Notes under the pieces: model-generated
The model's database searches: none
What the model was told of the DNA's origin: nothing
What the model saw: the letters and a program-made list of their open reading frames with translations, nothing else
Translations under genes and position numbers: made by a program
Assembly (NCBI GenBank): GCA_964412895.1
Contig: CAYPQK010000032.1
Location: forward strand, 1 to 30,120
Direction: 5' to 3'
Origin: CALMRE01 sp964412895
GTDB lineage: Bacteria > UBP6 > UBA1177 > JAKLFG01
DNA: 30,120 bases
Shown here: positions 1 to 7,758 of the stretch, one piece after another
Layout: every line of letters starts with the position of its first letter
Numbering within the stretch: position 1 is the stretch's first letter

Positions 1-8
1 GCATTCAT
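1..8 (-). CDS. First codons of a divergent gene (partial)
   Basis: Only the start of a minus-strand gene is visible: an ATG at positions 8-6 followed by AAT. A GGAG ribosome-binding site lies four bases upstream on the minus strand, inside a GGAGAGAG stretch. A well-spaced sigma70-type promoter sits 30 to 58 bases upstream. The product cannot be told. The call rests only on the promoter, ribosome-binding site and ATG lying in the right order. Confidence 0.35.
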
Positions 9-37
9 CTCTCTCCGCTTATCACCGTGAACGGGCC

Positions 38-66
38 ATTGTACGGACCCTTCGCGGCAAAGTCAA
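38..66 (-). promoter_or_regulatory. Sigma70-type promoter of the leftward gene
   Basis: On the minus strand TTGACT (66-61) is followed after 17 bases by TACAAT (43-38). That is 5 of 6 matches to each consensus hexamer with ideal spacing. Transcription would start near position 31 and run off the left edge. Confidence 0.5.
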
Positions 67-107
67 CAAATCGGTCGGCGCGGGACCGCTTCGAACGGCC
101 GTTTTCC

Positions 108-135
108 TTGACTTTGGGTGAGGGGCGGTTACGAT
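108..135 (+). promoter_or_regulatory. Sigma70-type promoter of the MFS transporter gene
   Basis: TTGACT (108-113) and TACGAT (130-135) are separated by 16 bases. The expected start near 142 lies downstream of an in-frame GTG at 118. This argues that the MFS protein begins at the later ATG at 178, not at 118. Confidence 0.4.
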
Positions 136-177
136 GAAACGCTCTTTTTTATCTACGCTTGTTTCGGAGGCATGCGC

Positions 178-1581
178 ATGTTCGCAGCGGTTAAGAATTA
201 CTTCTCGGAATTCAAGATCATGACGACGGTCTCGAGAGATTTCTGGATGGTCAATGTCATCCAGTTCCTCGACGGCCTCGCCTACTTCTCGATCATCATC
301 GTACTCTCGCTCTACCTGAACGACAATGTCGGGTTCAGCGATATGGAGACCGGCATCTGGCAGGGCGTCTTCTTCATGTTCATCACCGCCTTTATGTTCA
401 CGGTCGGATCCATCTGTGACATTCTGGGCGTTAAAAAGACCTATTATATCGCGGCGGCACTGCTGGTGCTCTCACGCCTCGGTATGGGTATCGCACCACA
501 GCTCATGACGGGCGAACCCTTGAAATACGCCACGATGGCGCTGCTCATCGTTATGGCGCTCGGCACGGCCACCATCGTCACCAACACCAACGCCGCGCTC
601 CGTCATTACACGACCCCGGAGAACCGCGGCACTGGCTTCAATGTCTATTACCTTATCATGAACATCGGCGCGATGATCGCCGGCGCGGTCGTGTTCGACG
701 GTTTCCGTACCGTCTTCGGCACGGTGAAGGGCAATCTCATGATATTCGATTTCAGTTTCGCCATGGCGGTCCTGACCTTCGTCACCGCTTTTTTCCTTTC
801 CGACAAGCAGGCGCAGGAGGTTGAAGCGGAAAAACCCGAAGGGGCGCATAGAACGCCGCTCCAGATATTCGCCGAGGTGTGGAAGGAGAGCGCGTTCCAG
901 AAACTGGTACTGTTCCTCGTCCTGACGCTCGGCGTCCGGCTCGTCTTCACCCACCAGACGATGGTCATGCCGAAATACTACCTGCGGACGCTCTACAACG
1001 ATTTCGAGCTGGGGCTCGTCAACTCATTGAACCCCTTCATCATCGTCGTGGGCCTCATCCTCTTTATCCCGATCATCAATAAGTTCGACACGGTGAAACT
1101 CATCGTTGTGGGCATGTTGATATCGGCGCTGTCGCTCCTGTTCCTCGCCGTACCGAACAGCTGGATACTCGCCATCCCCGGCGTCGAGAACATGAATCAG
1201 GCGTATATCTACATCATCATCGCGCAGATATTCGTATTCGCGGTCGGTGAGCTTATTTTCTCGCCCCGTTTCGTCGAGTACTGCGCCACGGTCGCGCCAA
1301 AGGATAAGGTGGCCTCGTACATGGGCCTCTCGGCGCTCCCGATGTTCATCGCCCGTCCCATCAACGGCTTTGTTTCGGGCATCCTTATCGCCGGCTTCTC
1401 TTACGAGGGGATCAGGGCGAAGATAGACACCGGAAATATCAGCTATATGGATAGTCCCGAGTGGATGTGGATGATCTACTTCATGCTCGCTGCCATCAGT
1501 CCGATCGCCGTGGTATTGCTGCGCAATTTCCTGAAATCGGACAATCCCGACGACGATAAACCCGCCGAAGCAGCGCACTAA
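178..1581 (+). CDS. MFS transporter (POT-like)
   Basis: A 467-residue, very hydrophobic inner-membrane protein with about twelve predicted helices, so a major facilitator superfamily permease. After the second helix lies a motif-A-like loop (ICDILGVKK), and NTNAALRHYTTPENRGTGF resembles the TM4-TM5 region of proton-dependent oligopeptide (POT) carriers. The substrate is not readable from sequence; peptide or small organic solute uptake is an inference. The ATG at 178 has a CGGAGG site seven bases upstream; an in-frame GTG at 118 would lie upstream of the likely transcription start. The C-terminus is a short acidic cytoplasmic tail. An ankyrin protein follows eleven bases after the stop, probably in the same transcript. 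Confidence 0.85.
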   Translation: MFAAVKNYFSEFKIMTTVSRDFWMVNVIQFLDGLAYFSIIIVLSLYLNDNVGFSDMETGIWQGVFFMFITAFMFTVGSICDILGVKKTYYIAAALLVLSRLGMGIAPQLMTGEPLKYATMALLIVMALGTATIVTNTNAALRHYTTPENRGTGFNVYYLIMNIGAMIAGAVVFDGFRTVFGTVKGNLMIFDFSFAMAVLTFVTAFFLSDKQAQEVEAEKPEGAHRTPLQIFAEVWKESAFQKLVLFLVLTLGVRLVFTHQTMVMPKYYLRTLYNDFELGLVNSLNPFIIVVGLILFIPIINKFDTVKLIVVGMLISALSLLFLAVPNSWILAIPGVENMNQAYIYIIIAQIFVFAVGELIFSPRFVEYCATVAPKDKVASYMGLSALPMFIARPINGFVSGILIAGFSYEGIRAKIDTGNISYMDSPEWMWMIYFMLAAISPIAVVLLRNFLKSDNPDDDKPAEAAH

Positions 1582-1592
1582 AGGAGGACATG

Positions 1593-2234
1593 ATGAAACA
1601 ATACTTGCCCATAATCAAGGACGGCCTCATCCTCATGGCGTTCAGTTCGGTTTTTGCCGTCATCAGCATATATGCCGTCAATCTGCTGAAAGGAAGCGGC
1701 GTGAAGACCGATCCGATCATCGCGGCGATCATTCAGAACAACATTGAACAGATGAAAAAGGATATCACCCAGACCGGCGAACGGGTCAACAGCGTTGATG
1801 AACAGGGCCGGACCCCGCTCATGTGGGCCGCCTATGTCAACTTCAAAAGCGCCGAAGAGGTCGCGAAGAACGAAGAAAAGCGCCTTGAGGCCACCCTGCT
1901 GCTTCTGGAAAAAGGGGCCGACCCGAATCTCAAGGACAAGGACGGCTGGACAGCACTGACTTGGGCGGCGTGGAGCGGACTTCCGAAGGTTTCCGAAGAG
2001 CTCATCAATAGGAATACCGATGTCAACGCCGTAGATAAAAAGGGGAATACCGCGCTTACGGTGGCCGCGCAGCGCGGCAACGGCGCCATTGTGTCACTGC
2101 TTCTTGCAAGATCGGCCGATAAAACGGCAAAGAACGCCGAAGGTTTGAGCGCCCTTGATCTGGCGGAAAAGGGGCTGAAGGAATATCCCGAGAAGGCGAA
2201 GGAATATGAAGCCATCCGCGAACTGCTCAAGTAA
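1593..2234 (+). CDS. Membrane-anchored ankyrin-repeat protein
   Basis: A 213-residue protein with one N-terminal hydrophobic segment (about residues 8-30) that probably anchors it in the inner membrane or is a signal peptide. About four ankyrin repeats follow. Visible repeat cores are GRTPLMWAA, GWTALTWAA, GNTALTVAA and GLSALDLAE, each followed by a helix and an ADPN- or TDVN-type turn. Ankyrin repeats bind protein partners; no enzyme domain is present. An AGGAGG site favours the ATG at 1593 (five-base spacing) over the ATG at 1590 (two bases). It lies between the MFS gene and an ABC cassette on the same strand, so it may be a partner of either, but that is inference. A second anchored ankyrin protein is encoded at 7016-7696. 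Confidence 0.8.
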   Translation: MKQYLPIIKDGLILMAFSSVFAVISIYAVNLLKGSGVKTDPIIAAIIQNNIEQMKKDITQTGERVNSVDEQGRTPLMWAAYVNFKSAEEVAKNEEKRLEATLLLLEKGADPNLKDKDGWTALTWAAWSGLPKVSEELINRNTDVNAVDKKGNTALTVAAQRGNGAIVSLLLARSADKTAKNAEGLSALDLAEKGLKEYPEKAKEYEAIRELLK

Positions 2235-2240
2235 GGATCG

Positions 2241-2519
2241 ATGAATCACAAGATACTTTTCCCCGGCACCGGCGTATTCCATTCGCGCACCGTGTGGCTG
2301 TTTGTCGCGATCAGTCTTGCGCTCCTGCCTCTCTGCGGCATGTCGCGGCCTTTTTCGGCCGCCTGCGGCGCTTTGGCGCTCATCGCCGCGGGGATCGCAT
2401 TCCGCCGGTGGTTTCTTTTTCCCACGGTCGCGCTGCTCATCTTCCTCACCGCGTGGCTTGCCGACATGGAGGTCGTCTACCGCTGGATACACGACCTCAT
2501 TCGGGGGGTCTTTCTATGA
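2241..2519 (+). CDS. Small membrane protein of the ABC cassette
   Basis: A 92-residue protein with about three hydrophobic segments (residues 17-32, 37-52 and 57-73) separated by short basic loops. I do not recognise a family. It starts six bases after the ankyrin gene, behind a short AGGA site, and its TGA overlaps the ATG of the permease gene by four bases (ATGA). This coupling and its size suggest an accessory membrane subunit of the ABC transporter encoded next. Confidence 0.65.
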   Translation: MNHKILFPGTGVFHSRTVWLFVAISLALLPLCGMSRPFSAACGALALIAAGIAFRRWFLFPTVALLIFLTAWLADMEVVYRWIHDLIRGVFL

Positions 2520-3094
2520 CCGACCGCCCCGTATTGCGCGCGCTGCGGGCCTTTGAGGCCTTTCTACAGATAGAACTTACCCGCAAGCGGATACTGGGCC
2601 TCCTTTTCCTCCTCTTCCTGCTGCCGCGCAGCGGGATGCTCTTTCTCGCGGTCATGTTCTTCGCCGCGTCGCTCCTCCCCAAGGATATCCAGTCGCGCCG
2701 CGCGAGCATGTACCTCGCCCTTCCCTTTACGCGGACCGGACTGTTCTTCTGTTATTACGGGCTGGGGGTTTTGCTGATACTGCTCGGGGCGCTCATCAGC
2801 GGCACGCTGGCGATCGACGCCGACTGGGCTATGAAACTGCCCGCCATGCTCATTTTCTTCACCGCCTATTTCTCGATATCGCTCATCGGCGCCGTTTCGG
2901 GACGCGACATCCTGACCCTGCCGGTCATGGCGCTCTTCGTCGAGACCACCGCCGGCGCGGCGCTCGGCGCGGGTCATCCCTTCCGCGCCTTCAGCGCCTT
3001 CTATCAGGAAGAGCCGCTCTATGCCGCGCTTACCGCGCTGCTGCTGCTCGTCGCCGCCTTCACCCATTATCTGATCGCGGGGAGACGGCTGTGA
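2516..3094 (+). CDS. ABC transporter permease-like membrane protein
   Basis: A 192-residue protein with a cytoplasmic N-terminal stretch (an amphipathic FEAFLQIELTRKRI segment) and about six transmembrane helices. The arrangement resembles small ABC-2-type permeases, which begin with a membrane-parallel helix before TM1. No motif identifies a substrate. The start is set by the ATGA overlap with the gene before; longer in-frame upstream sequence exists but would run through that gene. The next gene, the ATPase, also overlaps by four bases (GTGA), so the three proteins are probably made in coupled amounts as one complex. Assignment as permease rests mainly on this context. Confidence 0.65.
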   Translation: MTDRPVLRALRAFEAFLQIELTRKRILGLLFLLFLLPRSGMLFLAVMFFAASLLPKDIQSRRASMYLALPFTRTGLFFCYYGLGVLLILLGALISGTLAIDADWAMKLPAMLIFFTAYFSISLIGAVSGRDILTLPVMALFVETTAGAALGAGHPFRAFSAFYQEEPLYAALTALLLLVAAFTHYLIAGRRL

Positions 3095-3891
3095 GTCTGA
3101 TCGTCGAAAAGGTATCGAAGCGGTTCGGCGGGCATGTCGGCCTTCACGAGGTCTCGTTCATCACCGGACCGGGGGAGATCGTCGTGATACTCGGCCCCAA
3201 CGGCGCCGGGAAGACCACGCTCATGCGGACCGTGAGCGGCGAGTTGCCGGCGACCGAAGGCTATATCCGCGTCGACGGCGGCCCGGTCTCCTCGTTCCGG
3301 CGCAACGCCGTCGCCTCGTCGGGCGACCAGCGCACCGTATTCACCGGCTTCACCGGCCACGATTACCGGCGGGTATGGGAACTGCTCTATCCGCAGTTCG
3401 ACCATCCCCTGTTCGACCGCTTTACCGAACAGTTCAAATGGGACCTCTCGCGCCGCGTCGATTTCGCGCCGATGGGAGTGCGGTCGCTGTTCCTCACGCT
3501 CGGCGCACTCGCCTGCCGGCCGCAACTCCTGCTCATCGACGAACCGTTCCAGCATATCACGCCGCAGGAAAGCGACATCCTCTGCGATATCCTGCGCACC
3601 TTCGCCGACGAACACCTATCGACGATCCTGCTCGCCTCGACCGAACTCTACGAACCCGAATCGCTGATAGACCGCTTCGTGGTGCTCCGGAACGGAAAAC
3701 TGCTGTACACCTCACGCCTCGACGAGGCGCGCCGCACTCAGCGTATCGTGCCGGGAAGCGAAGATGTGTCGGGACTGCTGACCATCGGCCCAATCATCGG
3801 CGAATGGCTGGTGTATACGGATGACGACATCGGCCGGGTGCCGACGATGCGCGAGATAGTGATCGGCTACCTTAACGGCGCCCCCGATTAA
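3091..3891 (+). CDS. ABC transporter ATP-binding protein, degenerate motifs
   Basis: A 266-residue nucleotide-binding subunit. Walker A is intact (GPNGAGKTT, about residues 35-43), as is Walker B with its catalytic glutamate (LLLIDEPF, D150-E151). A Q-loop-like glutamine lies near residue 80. Other key sites are altered. The signature motif expected around 125-131 reads FAPMGVR instead of LSGGQ. The D-loop reads HITP instead of GLDP. The switch histidine is replaced (ASTEL, about 182-186). The protein may bind ATP but hydrolyse it weakly, or work as part of an asymmetric pair. The GTG start overlaps the permease stop. The 3' end overlaps the convergent sppA gene by four bases. Confidence 0.85.
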   Translation: MSLIVEKVSKRFGGHVGLHEVSFITGPGEIVVILGPNGAGKTTLMRTVSGELPATEGYIRVDGGPVSSFRRNAVASSGDQRTVFTGFTGHDYRRVWELLYPQFDHPLFDRFTEQFKWDLSRRVDFAPMGVRSLFLTLGALACRPQLLLIDEPFQHITPQESDILCDILRTFADEHLSTILLASTELYEPESLIDRFVVLRNGKLLYTSRLDEARRTQRIVPGSEDVSGLLTIGPIIGEWLVYTDDDIGRVPTMREIVIGYLNGAPD

Positions 3892-5666
3892 CGGATATCG
3901 ACCGGCTCGCTCTCGAGCCGCATCCCCGATGCTTCACTTTTTTCGATGATCGACATCAGCACCGCCATCCGGCGCAGGAAGCCGGTGATGTCCGACAGCA
4001 GGCCCGAACGGACCGATTCCTCCTCCTCGCGGTCAAGCAGCATAGTGAGGAACATCGGTTCTTCCGGATAGAATTTCAGCGAGAGCATGCTGTCGGGGCC
4101 GAGCCCGAGCGTCTTGCGCACCGCGGCGAACGCCGCCGGATAGCCGCCCAGTTCGTCCACCAATCCCCGGGCCAACGCATCCTCGCCGGTCCAGACGCGC
4201 CCTTTCGCGTGCTGTTCGAATTCTTCCGGCTTTTTCTTACGGCCGGCGGCGGCGCGGGTGACGAAGGTGTCGTAGACCGAATCGAGTGTCTTTTGCAGAA
4301 GCAGGTTCTGTTCCGGCTCGAGTTTCGTCAGCGACGAGAACATGCGGGCGTTCTTGCCTATCTGGTCGGCGTCGAACGATATCCCTATCTTCTTCCACAT
4401 CTCCGGGGTGTAGAATTTGCCGACGATGACGCCGATGCTCCCCGTGATGGTGGCCGGTTCGGCGATGATGCGATCGGCCGCCATCGATATGTAGTAGCCG
4501 CCCGACGCGGCAAGCGAGCCCATCGTAACGACGAACGGTTTGTCTGAATCCTTGACCGCTTTGGCGACCTCATGCCAGATCGTCTCGGAGGCGACCACCG
4601 ATCCGCCGGGCGAATCGACCCGCAGTACGATCGCCTTCACCTCGGGATCTGCCACCGCGTCGCGGATCGCCTTGGCGAGCGTATCGGAGCCGATGCGCGA
4701 CGACCGGCCGAAGGGGCCCTGTTCACTCCGGCCACGCATGATCTCGCCTTCGGCGATGATGACCGCGACGGTCGCCTCGGGATTCAGGTCGGGAAAGTTC
4801 GGCTCATACCGGCCGATGGGCGTGCGGACGGCGCAGGCGCTTTTTTCAACCATGAGCGCCAGCACCTCGTCGCGGTACTTCACCCCGTCGACGAGCTTTT
4901 CGGCGAGCGCATCGGCGGCGAAGAACGGCGCGCGGTCGACCAGTTCCCGCACTCTGGCCGGATCAAGCTTGCGTGCGGAAGCGATATCGGCGACGGTCCG
5001 TTCGAATGTCGACTCGAGAAGGCGGTGGACCGCCTCGCGGTGCGGCCCGGTGTACTTCTCCTCGGTGAAGATGTTCCACGCATTCTTGTACTCCTTGCGG
5101 GTCCCGCCGATCGGCTCGACGCCGAGCTTGGCGAGCAGTCCCTTCAGGAACATCCCTTCGGCGGCGACGCCCGATATGTCGACCATCCCCGACGGTTGCA
5201 AATATATCTCGTCGAACGCCGTGGCGAGATAGTACGAAGCCATTCCGCGCGACAGTTCGCCGAACGAATCGGTGAAGGCGACCGTCGGCTTGCCCGACTT
5301 GCGGAAGGCGGTGACCGCGTCACGGATCTCCTGTATCTGGGCGTAGGAGAGTTCATGGTCGGCGATGCGGACGAGCAGTCCTTTGACCCGCGGATCGGTC
5401 GTGGCGTTCTCCAACTGCGTGACGATATCGAGCAGTGTCACGGTCGGCCCGAAGATCTCCCGCAGGATGCGGTCTCGCGACGCGTTCTCCACGATGTTCT
5501 CATCCACCGTGATGGTCAGTACCGTGTCGGCGGGGGTCAGCAGTTCCTGCTTCTTCGCGTAGCTTACCGCCGCCGCGACCCCGCCGGCGATGAGCAGGAA
5601 GATGAAGAAGCCGAACAGCGCGAACGACACGACGAAGAACTTGAATAGCGCCCTGAAAAAATCCAT
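3888..5666 (-). CDS. sppA: Signal peptide peptidase SppA (protease IV, long form)
   Basis: A 592-residue serine protease of family S49 that clears cleaved signal peptides from the inner membrane. One N-terminal membrane anchor (about residues 9-36) precedes two tandem S49 domains, as in the 67-kDa E. coli form. The catalytic lysine is in EYKNA (about K194) and the nucleophile in LAASGGYYIS (about S388). Their spacing of about 194 is close to the roughly 200 known for the Lys/Ser dyad of E. coli SppA. DSPGGSV around 351 forms the usual preceding loop. A GGGGGAG site precedes the ATG. It lies twelve bases behind the M24 peptidase gene, so the two probably share a transcript. Its stop overlaps the convergent ABC gene, leaving no room for a terminator. 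Confidence 0.93.
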   Translation of the reverse strand: MDFFRALFKFFVVSFALFGFFIFLLIAGGVAAAVSYAKKQELLTPADTVLTITVDENIVENASRDRILREIFGPTVTLLDIVTQLENATTDPRVKGLLVRIADHELSYAQIQEIRDAVTAFRKSGKPTVAFTDSFGELSRGMASYYLATAFDEIYLQPSGMVDISGVAAEGMFLKGLLAKLGVEPIGGTRKEYKNAWNIFTEEKYTGPHREAVHRLLESTFERTVADIASARKLDPARVRELVDRAPFFAADALAEKLVDGVKYRDEVLALMVEKSACAVRTPIGRYEPNFPDLNPEATVAVIIAEGEIMRGRSEQGPFGRSSRIGSDTLAKAIRDAVADPEVKAIVLRVDSPGGSVVASETIWHEVAKAVKDSDKPFVVTMGSLAASGGYYISMAADRIIAEPATITGSIGVIVGKFYTPEMWKKIGISFDADQIGKNARMFSSLTKLEPEQNLLLQKTLDSVYDTFVTRAAAGRKKKPEEFEQHAKGRVWTGEDALARGLVDELGGYPAAFAAVRKTLGLGPDSMLSLKFYPEEPMFLTMLLDREEEESVRSGLLSDITGFLRRMAVLMSIIEKSEASGMRLESEPVDIR

Positions 5667-5678
5667 GACACTCCCCCG

Positions 5679-6854
5679 TTAACCGATGGTAACTTGAGCG
5701 AGCGATTCGGTCCCGCCGGTCAGGACCCGGAGCCGTCCGCTCTCCATGAGATAGGTGTTCTCTATGCCGACGATACCCCAGCCGGGGACAAAAATCTTCG
5801 GCTCTATCGCGATGGTCATCCCGTTCTCGAAGGGAATGGCCTGTTTCGCGGCGATGACCGGCAGCTGGTTCACCTCGGTTCCGATACCGTGACCGAGAAA
5901 ACGAACCTTGGACTCCAGCCCCATGAAACAGTCCTTCCACGAATGCTCGGCGACCAGCGCCGTCGCGTAGTTCCACGCCTCCTCACCGGTTATCCCGGGA
6001 GTGCTGAAGGCGACCACTTTTTCAAGAAATCCGAGCAGTTCTTCGTATATCTTACCGATGCGTTCCTCCGGCCGGCCGACGAAATAGGTCCGGGTCGAAT
6101 CGGCATTGTACCCGTGGGCGGTGCCGACGAAGTCGACCACGAACGAGGCGCCGATCCGTTCGCCCGACGCCCCCTGCGCGACCGCCGGGGAGAGTCCCTT
6201 GCCGCCGATGGGAAAATCGGTATAGGTCGGTTCGAGCGCCGCGGCTCCGGTGACCACCAGCGACAACGCCGCCTCCATGTTGGGGCCGCGCAGCCAGAAG
6301 GAACCCTGATGCCCTTTTTCGCGCCGGGCATAGCCTTCGAGTTCCACCTGCATGTCGATATCGCGCATCCCGGGACGGTAGCATTCGACCGCATGCCGGG
6401 CGACCGCCTGATTGATGGCGGCGGCCCGCTCCATGAGCGCTATCTCGGCGGGCGTTTTCACCATTTTGGTGAGGGCGAGCGGCAACGAACAGTCGCGCAG
6501 GACCGCCTCTTTCGGAAGAATCTTCGCTTTGAGGAACTCGTACTCGGCGACCGTCATCACATCGGCGGCAAAGCCCACGACCGCGACCCCCGCGAGGAGG
6601 GCGGTCACCTGCGCCGCATCGAACGGCTCAACCGTGAGCGACGATTCGCGCTGTGCCCGCACCAGATATTTGCGGACGAAATAACGGGCCTCCCCTTCGG
6701 CGGGGACCACCAGCAGGCCGCGCTGGACCGACCCGGTGAAATAATAGAGATCGCTGTTGGCGGTGAAGAGCGCCGCGCCGATGCCGGCGTCGCGAAGCCG
6801 CGCCTGAAACCGCTGGGCGCGTCCACGCATCTCCTCGTGAGCAAAAAGCCGCAT
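5679..6854 (-). CDS. M24 family metallopeptidase (Xaa-Pro aminopeptidase-like)
   Basis: A 391-residue pita-bread-fold metallopeptidase that removes N-terminal residues from peptides, often before proline. It has a creatinase-type N-terminal domain (about 1-130) and a catalytic domain (about 135-391). All five metal ligands are visible: D241 (FVVDF), D252 (YNADSTRT), H322 (LGHGIG), E351 (AIEPK) and E365 (GIENT). It should therefore be active with two divalent metals. No signal peptide, so cytoplasmic. A GAGGTGAT site precedes the ATG. It is first in a two-gene unit with sppA, which makes sense as stepwise degradation of signal peptides and their fragments. An Xaa-Pro dipeptidase is an equally possible name. 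Confidence 0.88.
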   Translation of the reverse strand: MRLFAHEEMRGRAQRFQARLRDAGIGAALFTANSDLYYFTGSVQRGLLVVPAEGEARYFVRKYLVRAQRESSLTVEPFDAAQVTALLAGVAVVGFAADVMTVAEYEFLKAKILPKEAVLRDCSLPLALTKMVKTPAEIALMERAAAINQAVARHAVECYRPGMRDIDMQVELEGYARREKGHQGSFWLRGPNMEAALSLVVTGAAALEPTYTDFPIGGKGLSPAVAQGASGERIGASFVVDFVGTAHGYNADSTRTYFVGRPEERIGKIYEELLGFLEKVVAFSTPGITGEEAWNYATALVAEHSWKDCFMGLESKVRFLGHGIGTEVNQLPVIAAKQAIPFENGMTIAIEPKIFVPGWGIVGIENTYLMESGRLRVLTGGTESLAQVTIG

Positions 6855-6883
6855 AGCATCACCTCATACGAAATATCGCAATG

Positions 6884-6911
6884 ATTATAGCGCAGGAATT
6901 AGCGATAGCAA
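6884..6911 (-). promoter_or_regulatory. Promoter of the M24 peptidase-sppA unit
   Basis: On the minus strand a perfect TATAAT (6889-6884) lies 16 bases after TTGCTA (6911-6906). The expected start is near 6877, about 20 bases before the peptidase ATG. The -35 box abuts the poly-A/T run of a minus-strand hairpin terminator. Confidence 0.4.
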
Positions 6912-6948
6912 AAAAAAGCTCCGGAACGAAACGCTCCTTTTCCGGGGC
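6910..6948 (-). terminator. Intrinsic-type terminator facing left, upstream of the M24 gene
   Basis: Arms at 6918-6926 (GCTCCGGAA) and 6940-6948 (TTCCGGGGC) pair over nine positions, one a G-T wobble, with a 13-base loop. Read on the minus strand the stem is followed by eight T (A run 6910-6917). No annotated minus-strand gene lies directly upstream, so it may stop antisense transcription or end an unseen small RNA. Confidence 0.5.
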
Positions 6949-6952
6949 ATTC

Positions 6953-6981
6953 TTGACGATACGGACAAAAGCGGGTAGCAT
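6953..6981 (+). promoter_or_regulatory. Promoter of the second ankyrin gene
   Basis: TTGACG (6953-6958) and TAGCAT (6976-6981) with a 17-base spacer. A start near 6988 would leave a leader of about 28 bases before the ATG at 7016. Confidence 0.5.
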
Positions 6982-7015
6982 CGCAACGCGTATAACTGAT
7001 CGAGGAGCGCACCGC

Positions 7016-7696
7016 ATGAGTAGACGGCTCATCATCCTGTCCGCGGCACTGGGACTTTGCACGGCGGCGGCCGTGGGGTATTATGTCCTGCCGCCGCAGA
7101 ATACCGCGACCAAAATATCCCCCAAGCCCATACTGCGGCCGTTATCGGTGCCGAATCTGGCCCTGCCCAAGTTCAATACTGCGGCCGCCCGGCCGGTCGT
7201 TGACGATCCGGTCTTCTCGCTCATCAGCGAACGGAAGAACGCCGAAGCGATCGAGCGTTTCGAAAAGAACGGGATCGACCTGAATGCGCTCCAGCCGAAA
7301 AGCGGATTCACCCCCTATGTCATCGCCGCGAGGAGTTGCAATGAGGACATGGTCCGTTATCTCGATCGGCGCGGTGCCGACATGACCATCGAACTCTCAT
7401 CGGGCAATCTGGTGCTTGTTTCGGCCTACCTCAACGCCGCCACGGAAGGCTGCCTGCCGGTGGTCCGGTATCTGATAGAGGAGAAAAAGATAGCCATCAA
7501 TGCCACCTCGAAAACATGGAAGGAGACCGCATTGTACAAAGCGGCCGACGGCCATCACCCCGAACTTGCCCGCTATCTGCTGAAGAAAGGGATCGACCCC
7601 TCGGTAAAGAGCGTCAACGGCCTGACGGCGCTTGAAGTGGCCCGGGAAAAAGGATATGCCGATATCATCGAATTGATCGGGAATCCGTCTCTCTAA
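7016..7696 (+). CDS. Exported or anchored ankyrin-repeat protein
   Basis: A 226-residue protein. A basic start (MSRRL) and hydrophobic residues 5-24 form a signal peptide or anchor. A Pro/Lys-rich linker leads to about four ankyrin repeats from residue 65 on (GFTPYVIAA, NLVLVSAYLNAA, KETALYKAA and GLTALEVAR mark the repeat cores). It likely binds a partner protein in the periplasm or at the membrane. The ATG at 7016 has a GAGGAG site; an upstream in-frame ATG at 6881 is rejected because it precedes the promoter. It is monocistronic. Its layout matches the protein at 1593-2234, so they may be distant paralogues. Confidence 0.8.
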   Translation: MSRRLIILSAALGLCTAAAVGYYVLPPQNTATKISPKPILRPLSVPNLALPKFNTAAARPVVDDPVFSLISERKNAEAIERFEKNGIDLNALQPKSGFTPYVIAARSCNEDMVRYLDRRGADMTIELSSGNLVLVSAYLNAATEGCLPVVRYLIEEKKIAINATSKTWKETALYKAADGHHPELARYLLKKGIDPSVKSVNGLTALEVAREKGYADIIELIGNPSL

Positions 7697-7705
7697 CCAA
7701 GCATC

Positions 7706-7735
7706 AAAAAAAAGGCCCTCCCGGATGGGAGGGCC
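7706..7735 (-). terminator. Intrinsic terminator of the Cys-rich lipoprotein gene
   Basis: A perfect nine-base-pair stem, GGCCCTCCC (7714-7722) and GGGAGGGCC (7727-7735), has a four-base loop and is followed on the minus strand by eight T. It lies 23 bases past the stop at 7759. It faces left because the plus strand has no T run after the stem. Confidence 0.88.
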
Positions 7736-7758
7736 AAGAGATCAGGATTAGGTTCGGA

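Noticed and set aside
1..136. Short plus-strand open frames entering from the left edge
   Set aside because: Two frames stay open for about 40 codons, but both cross a strong leftward promoter and a minus-strand start. Neither translation looks like a protein end.
4572..5648. A 358-codon plus-strand open frame opposite sppA
   Set aside because: The minus strand encodes a full SppA with both catalytic residues; the antisense translation is charged low-complexity sequence.
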